From positions 124,001 through 188,000 of the forward strand of contig NZ_FNBO01000003.1 in NCBI RefSeq assembly GCF_900102375.1: DNA of 64,000 bases. Direction: 5' to 3'. The stretch is from Halorubrum xinjiangense. Lineage in GTDB: Archaea > Halobacteriota > Halobacteria > Halobacteriales > Haloferacaceae. Made by a program: the position numbers and the translations under genes. Position 1 is the first letter of the stretch, and each line of letters starts with the position of its first letter. The notes beneath the pieces are model-generated. The model was not told the origin of the DNA, searched no databases, and saw only the letters and a program-made list of their open reading frames with translations. Of this stretch, positions 60,354-64,000 are shown piece after piece.

Positions 60354-60812
60354 TTACTCCTCTTCGTCCTGCGACTGCTGCATCTGCTGCATCTGCTGTT
60401 GTTGCATCTGCTGTTGCATCTGCTGGGCCTGCTGTTCGAGCTCGTCGCTCTCGGACTCGAGCTCCTCGACCTCTTCTTGCGTCTCCTCGATGCGGTCGTC
60501 GAGCGCCTCCTGCTTGCGCCGGAGGACGTCGATGGCGTCGTCCTGCTCCTGCTCCGCGGAGTAGTTGCCGCCGAGCGAGACGATGACCTCGTCGATGTCC
60601 TGGACCTCCGCGCGGAGGTAGGCGCCGCCGCCGAGCGGGACCTGAACGGTCGCGCCCGTTTCGAGCGTCTCGATGGCTTCGACCGCGTCGTCGATGTCCG
60701 CCTTCTCCTCGCGGTAGTCGGCGATTTCGGCTTCGAGGGTCTCGATCTCCTCGTCGAGCGCCTGCAGCTCCTGAGAGAGCTGCTGGAGCTGCTGTTGTCC
60801 GCCGCCCATCAT
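60354..60812 (-). CDS. pfdA: prefoldin alpha subunit
   Basis: 152 residues. Two long helices flank a beta core (ETGATVQVPLGGGAYLRAEV, VIVSLGGNYSAEQ); the hexameric chaperone hands unfolded chains to the thermosome. The C terminus is unusually rich in Gln and Met (about 25 residues of QQMQ-type repeats) beyond the coiled coil. The start overlaps the L18Ae stop by 4 bases (ATGA). Confidence 0.94.
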   Translation of the reverse strand: MMGGGQQQLQQLSQELQALDEEIETLEAEIADYREEKADIDDAVEAIETLETGATVQVPLGGGAYLRAEVQDIDEVIVSLGGNYSAEQEQDDAIDVLRRKQEALDDRIEETQEEVEELESESDELEQQAQQMQQQMQQQQMQQMQQSQDEEE

Positions 60813-60985
60813 TCCTCGGACACCTCCTCGATGTCGATCTGGGTGCGCTTGCGGTTGTGCTGGCTCCCGACCGTGGTGTAGATGCGCTCGCGGGCGAGGT
60901 CCTCGTTTTCCGCCTCGACGTCCTTCGTGAACGGCTGGTCGCCGTCTCGGCTCTGGAACCGTCCACTCACCGTGTAGGTACTCAT
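60809..60985 (-). CDS. rpl18a: ribosomal protein L18Ae (LX)
   Basis: 58 residues, the normal archaeal length: MSTYTVSGRFQSRDGDQPF, ARERIYTTVGSQHNRKR, and QIDIEEVSEE. It belongs to the large subunit. The position before pfdA and ftsY is conserved in archaea. About 160 bases separate it from the ABC permease gene upstream, which probably hold a separate promoter. Confidence 0.93.
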   Translation of the reverse strand: MSTYTVSGRFQSRDGDQPFTKDVEAENEDLARERIYTTVGSQHNRKRTQIDIEEVSEE

Positions 60986-61144
60986 GTTCCCCGATCCGGC
61001 AGGGACAGGGAAGTATCTTCCTAAAAAGGGACAGGCGACGCCGCCGCCGCGGTCGGGGCGGAGCGGAGTCGGGAGAGGGCGGAACGGTCCCGAGGGACAG
61101 CAAAGCATTCCCGAGACCCGGCGGAGCGATCCCGAGAGCCGGGC

Positions 61145-61960
61145 TCACCCGGAGAGATCCGCGCGCCGAAACCGGACGACGGCGAGCGCGACGAGGACGG
61201 TCGTCGCCGCGAGCAGAACCGCCGCGCCCGCGAGGTCGTACTCGCCCAGCACGAGGACCGCGGAGGGGTCGTAGTGCGCCGTCGGACAGAGGTCTCCGGT
61301 CGTCGCGTAGTCGGTACTCGCGACGACGGACTCGAACATGAACAGCGCGAACAGCGCGCCGAGCGCGACCCGCTGGGCGATTCCCGGCCGCGAGACGAGC
61401 GTCGAGACGGCGATCCCGACCGCGACGCACGTCAGGTGGTACGGCACCGCGAGCGCGTGGACCGCGACGAGCCGTTCGACCGCGATCGTCTCCCCCACGG
61501 CGACGACGCCGACGTACGCGACGACCGGCAAGACGAGGTTCAGCAGGGCGACGAGCGGGACGAGCCCGAGGAACCGCCCGATGACGACGTCGCGGCGCGC
61601 GACCGGCGCCGACAGCGTGAGATCCATCCGGCCGGAGGCGACGTCGCCGGCGACCGTCTCCCCGGCGAGGTACGCGAGGTAGAGGCCGACTAAGAGCAGC
61701 CACGCGAACTGGTAGAACTCTACCGCGAGGAACCCCTCGATGGAGGAGATGGCGATGATCCCGAACGCTTCCCGGAACGCGGGCGGAAACGCCTCGACGT
61801 ACGCGTCGAGGTCGATACCTGCGGTCGACAGCGACGGGTAGAACGCTAAGAAGAGGAGCAGGAACGCCGAGAGCAGCCCCGTCACGACCAACGAGCCGCG
61901 GGCCCGGCCGGCGGCGTCGTATCGCGCGATCGCGAGCCACGGCGTCCGGCGGTCGCTCAT
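61145..61960 (-). CDS. ABC transporter permease
   Basis: 271 residues with about six membrane segments and the ABC-2 type layout: YLAYLAGETVAGDVASGRMD then LTLSAPVARRDVVIGRFLGL, the usual loop facing the ATPase. The substrate is unknown. Its ATG overlaps the end of the ATPase gene by 4 bases, so the pair are made together. The pair separates the L18Ae-pfdA-ftsY group from eif6-L31e. Confidence 0.88.
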   Translation of the reverse strand: MSDRRTPWLAIARYDAAGRARGSLVVTGLLSAFLLLFLAFYPSLSTAGIDLDAYVEAFPPAFREAFGIIAISSIEGFLAVEFYQFAWLLLVGLYLAYLAGETVAGDVASGRMDLTLSAPVARRDVVIGRFLGLVPLVALLNLVLPVVAYVGVVAVGETIAVERLVAVHALAVPYHLTCVAVGIAVSTLVSRPGIAQRVALGALFALFMFESVVASTDYATTGDLCPTAHYDPSAVLVLGEYDLAGAAVLLAATTVLVALAVVRFRRADLSG

Positions 61961-62967
61961 CGGGCGTCACCCTCCGACTCGGCGGTCGCGTCTCGTCCCG
62001 CGTCACCGCCGTGTCCCCCGCCGCCTCCGTCGCGTGTCGCGCCGCCTCCGTCGTGCGTCGCGCCGCCGCCTCCGCCTCGAGTCGGCCCCGGCACGTCGCC
62101 GTCGTAGAACGTCATGAACGCCTCTTCGAGCGGCGCGTCGACGACGTCGAGGTCCAGCACGGTGTACCCGCCGAGCAGGTCGATCAGGGCGTCGTACCCG
62201 CCGGTCCACGTGAACGAGACGGTCTCCCCGACGCGCAGGTTCATGGTCCCGCGGACCTCGAAGTCGGTCCGGTCGACGTCCTCCGCGACGCGGACGCGGA
62301 CCCGCTTGCCGCCCCGCGAGCGGAGGTCCGAGACGGACTCGACCGCGACGAGGTGGCCCTCCCGGAGGACGCCCACGCGATCGCAGAGGGCGGCCACCTC
62401 GCCGAGGACGTGCGAGGAGAGCAGGACGCTCGCTCCGTCGTCGAGGCGCTCGCGCACGAGACCGGCGAACTCCTCTTGAAGCAGCGGGTCGAGCCCGGAG
62501 GTCGGCTCGTCGAGCAACAAGAGGTCCGGGTCGTGCATGAACGCGGCCACCAGCGCCACCTTCTGCCGGTTCCCGCGCGAGAGGTCGGCGATGCGGCGCG
62601 ACTCGTCGAGTCCGAACCGCTCGACGAGTTCGTCGCGGCTCACCGCGCCGCGGAGCGCCGCCTGGTGATCGAGAAAGGCCTTCGCGGTGCGGTCGCGGTC
62701 GAGCCCCGGGTCGCCGGGGAGGTACCCGATCCGCTCGCGGGCGCGGCGCGACTCGACCGGGTCGGTCGCGTCGTGACCGAGCAGCGTCGCGCCGCCGCTC
62801 GTCGGCGAGAGGAACCCCAACAGCGTGCGGATAGCGGTCGTCTTCCCGGCGCCGTTCGGCCCGAGGAAGCCGAACACCTCACCGTCCTCGACGGTGAACG
62901 AGACGTCTTCGACCCCGCGGACGTCGCCGTAGTATTTGGAGAGATCGCGGCACTCGATGGCGGGCAT
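61957..62967 (-). CDS. ABC transporter ATP-binding protein with a Gly-rich tail
   Basis: 336 residues. Walker A is LGPNGAGKTTAIRTLLG, the signature is ADLSRGNRQKVALVAAFMHD (LSRGN variant) and Walker B is LLLLDEPTSGLDP. After the domain (past ~residue 290) comes a low-complexity tail of Gly, His, Asp, Thr and Arg with repeated GGGATHDGGGATRDGG-like units. It is likely an exporter with the permease at 61145. The TATA-like ATTTAAGA at about 62990-62998 is 28 bases from the ATG. Confidence 0.9.
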   Translation of the reverse strand: MPAIECRDLSKYYGDVRGVEDVSFTVEDGEVFGFLGPNGAGKTTAIRTLLGFLSPTSGGATLLGHDATDPVESRRARERIGYLPGDPGLDRDRTAKAFLDHQAALRGAVSRDELVERFGLDESRRIADLSRGNRQKVALVAAFMHDPDLLLLDEPTSGLDPLLQEEFAGLVRERLDDGASVLLSSHVLGEVAALCDRVGVLREGHLVAVESVSDLRSRGGKRVRVRVAEDVDRTDFEVRGTMNLRVGETVSFTWTGGYDALIDLLGGYTVLDLDVVDAPLEEAFMTFYDGDVPGPTRGGGGGATHDGGGATRDGGGGGHGGDAGRDATAESEGDAR

Positions 62968-62988
62968 ACCGTCCGCAACTCCGCTGCG

Positions 62989-63000
62989 GCTCTTAAATGT
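62989..63000 (-). promoter_or_regulatory. TATA box of the ABC transporter unit
   Basis: On the minus strand CACATTTAAGAG is centred about 28 bases before the ATG at 62967, giving a leaderless transcript. This shows the transporter pair has its own promoter and need not be read through from eif6. Confidence 0.55.
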
Positions 63001-63040
63001 GGGAGTGTGGCGGAAACGGAGACGGGAACGCGAGGACTGG

Positions 63041-63706
63041 TTAGTCGATGAAGGCGAGCGTCTCTTCGATCCGACCGAGTTCGGGCCCGGTCGTGTCCTC
63101 GCCGACGACGTACCCCTCGTCGGTGGCGACGAGGCCGGAACCGACGAGCGGCGCGCCGTAGTTGACGGTGCCGAGGTCGGCGCGGACGTCGAGTGCCTCC
63201 TCGACGGCCTGAAGCTCCGACTCGGTCGACTGGGGGTGACAGAGCACGCCCGTGTTGTTGGCGACCGCCGCGGTGCCGACGGTCCGGACGTCGCCGAGGT
63301 CGCCCCGGGTCACGGGGACGTCGAGCGCGTCTTTGACCGCCTGGATCGACTCCCGGGAGAGGTCCGGGTGGACGTAGGCGCCGTAGTCGTTCGCGAGGAC
63401 GACGTTGCCGGCGGCGTTGATCTCGCCCGGGAGCTCGCGCACCGTGGTATCGGCCGTGTCGGCGATGCGGTCCTTCTCGCGCTCGGTCGCGCGCGAGGAG
63501 ACGAGCACGCCGTTCTCGTTGCCCGTCGCGAGCGCGCCGACCGTGTTGGACCTTCCGACTGTCGTCAGCAGCGGCTGGGCGCCGAGTTCCGCTCCGAGGT
63601 CCTCGGCGAGGCTCTCGTCGACGTCCGGCCGGACCAGCAGGAGGTCGTCGACGGCGCGGGCGAACACGCCCACGTACGACGAGCCGGTGAAGGTCGCCCG
63701 TAACAC
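63041..63706 (-). CDS. eif6: translation initiation factor IF-6
   Basis: 221 residues, the full five-fold symmetric aIF6, which keeps the ribosomal subunits apart until needed. Recognisable are [19 protein letters not shown] at the start, [38 protein letters not shown] and [20 protein letters not shown]. The start is GTG, one base after the L31e stop. It is normally followed directly by L18Ae and pfdA; here the ABC pair intervenes. Confidence 0.96.
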   Translation of the reverse strand: MLRATFTGSSYVGVFARAVDDLLLVRPDVDESLAEDLGAELGAQPLLTTVGRSNTVGALATGNENGVLVSSRATEREKDRIADTADTTVRELPGEINAAGNVVLANDYGAYVHPDLSRESIQAVKDALDVPVTRGDLGDVRTVGTAAVANNTGVLCHPQSTESELQAVEEALDVRADLGTVNYGAPLVGSGLVATDEGYVVGEDTTGPELGRIEETLAFID

Positions 63707-63707
63707 G

Positions 63708-63986
63708 TTACTCTGCGTGTTCGGCCTCGACGACCGGCTCGCCGTCCTCGACGAACCGAGCCGCGCGGACCCGAACCGTGCTGGGCGGGTTCTGTCGCCC
63801 GTTCTCCCAGACGGCCTCGTTGACGGAGCCGTCGATGATCACGTCGTCCTCGTCCACGGAGAAGTGCTTCGCGAGGTGCTGACGGGTGATCTTCATGGCG
63901 TAGTCGGCGCGCTGCTGGACGGGCTTGTCCTTCGCGTCGCGGAGCGGGACAGTGACGACGCGCTCCTCGAAGTCGTTCGTCGACAT
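63708..63986 (-). CDS. rpl31e: ribosomal protein L31e
   Basis: 92 residues: a basic-acidic haloarchaeal L31e with [32 protein letters not shown] and [17 protein letters not shown]. Its ATG lies directly after the stop of the next gene upstream, which is only just in the window. It forms the classical L39e-L31e-IF-6 string. Confidence 0.95.
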   Translation of the reverse strand: MSTNDFEERVVTVPLRDAKDKPVQQRADYAMKITRQHLAKHFSVDEDDVIIDGSVNEAVWENGRQNPPSTVRVRAARFVEDGEPVVEAEHAE

Positions 63987-64000
63987 CTACTCGTCCAGGT
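63987..64000 (-). CDS. rpl39e: probable ribosomal protein L39e, last codons
   Basis: Only the stop codon and the codons for Leu-Asp-Glu are in the window, at the right edge on the minus strand. L39e of haloarchaea ends in an acidic Asp-Glu and normally precedes L31e, so this is the likely identity, based on position more than on sequence. Confidence 0.5.

Overview
This window is chromosomal DNA from an extremely halophilic archaeon (class Halobacteria; a Halorubrum-like genome is my best guess, not proven). The evidence is very high GC, strongly acidic predicted proteins, TATA-box promoters placed about 25-30 nt from many start codons (leaderless style), and archaeal genes such as 3-dehydroquinate synthase II, IF-6, L31e, L18Ae/LX, prefoldin alpha, FtsY and Lhr. 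No rRNA, tRNA or CRISPR array was found. Most of the window is ordinary core genome, densely packed on both strands.

Layout. 0-4.8 kb: the end of an M32 carboxypeptidase, a GAF sensor kinase, a membrane protein, and a two-gene unit in which a 7TM membrane domain is fused to an ATP-grasp ligase. 4.8-10 kb: aromatic amino-acid genes (trpC-trpB-trpA, then the archaeal aroA'/aroB' pair). 10-16 kb: an alkyltransferase-like protein without the acceptor cysteine, a CMP-kinase-like protein divergent from Lhr helicase, and a CDP-alcohol phosphatidyltransferase. 16.3-19.6 kb: a tight four-gene unit (MDR dehydrogenase, PTPS-like protein, glycosyltransferase, methyltransferase) that looks like a small-molecule pathway. 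20-24.4 kb: purU, purS, purQ, a VOC protein and ilvD.

24.4-26.6 kb: three small genes lie between two inverted copies of a GC-rich element. The copies share sequence boxes but have different, perfectly paired stems. This is the strongest unexplained signal in the window. 26.6-31.3 kb: signal peptidase, gcvT, a Tat lipoprotein, moaC and the NAD(P)HX repair enzyme. 31.5-37.6 kb: two glycosyltransferases, a DUF2070 protein, a flippase-like protein and an alkaline-phosphatase-fold protein, consistent with surface glycan work. 37.7-40.7 kb: proC-proB-proA. 40.7-43.7 kb: an APC transporter flanked by two TrkA-type proteins.

43.8-48.95 kb: an arsenic/metalloid island (arsD, arsA, a YlbF-like gene, a small Cys-tail gene, arsR; then a 45-residue CC protein, a second arsR and an ArsP-type permease). 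Several of its proteins carry paired cysteines, often at the very C terminus, and there is no ArsB, Acr3 or ArsC. 48.95-50 kb: a decayed TnpB with an omega-RNA-like hairpin. 50-57.9 kb: an MBL hydrolase, a long coiled-coil protein, a HisG-like protein, an RHH-like/tyrosine-recombinase pair, an HpcH/HpaI aldolase, a PRC-barrel-like protein and a PAP2 phosphatase. 58-64 kb: an AGE-family protein, then the translation/secretion cluster ftsY-pfdA-L18Ae and eif6-L31e-L39e, with an ABC transporter pair sitting inside it.
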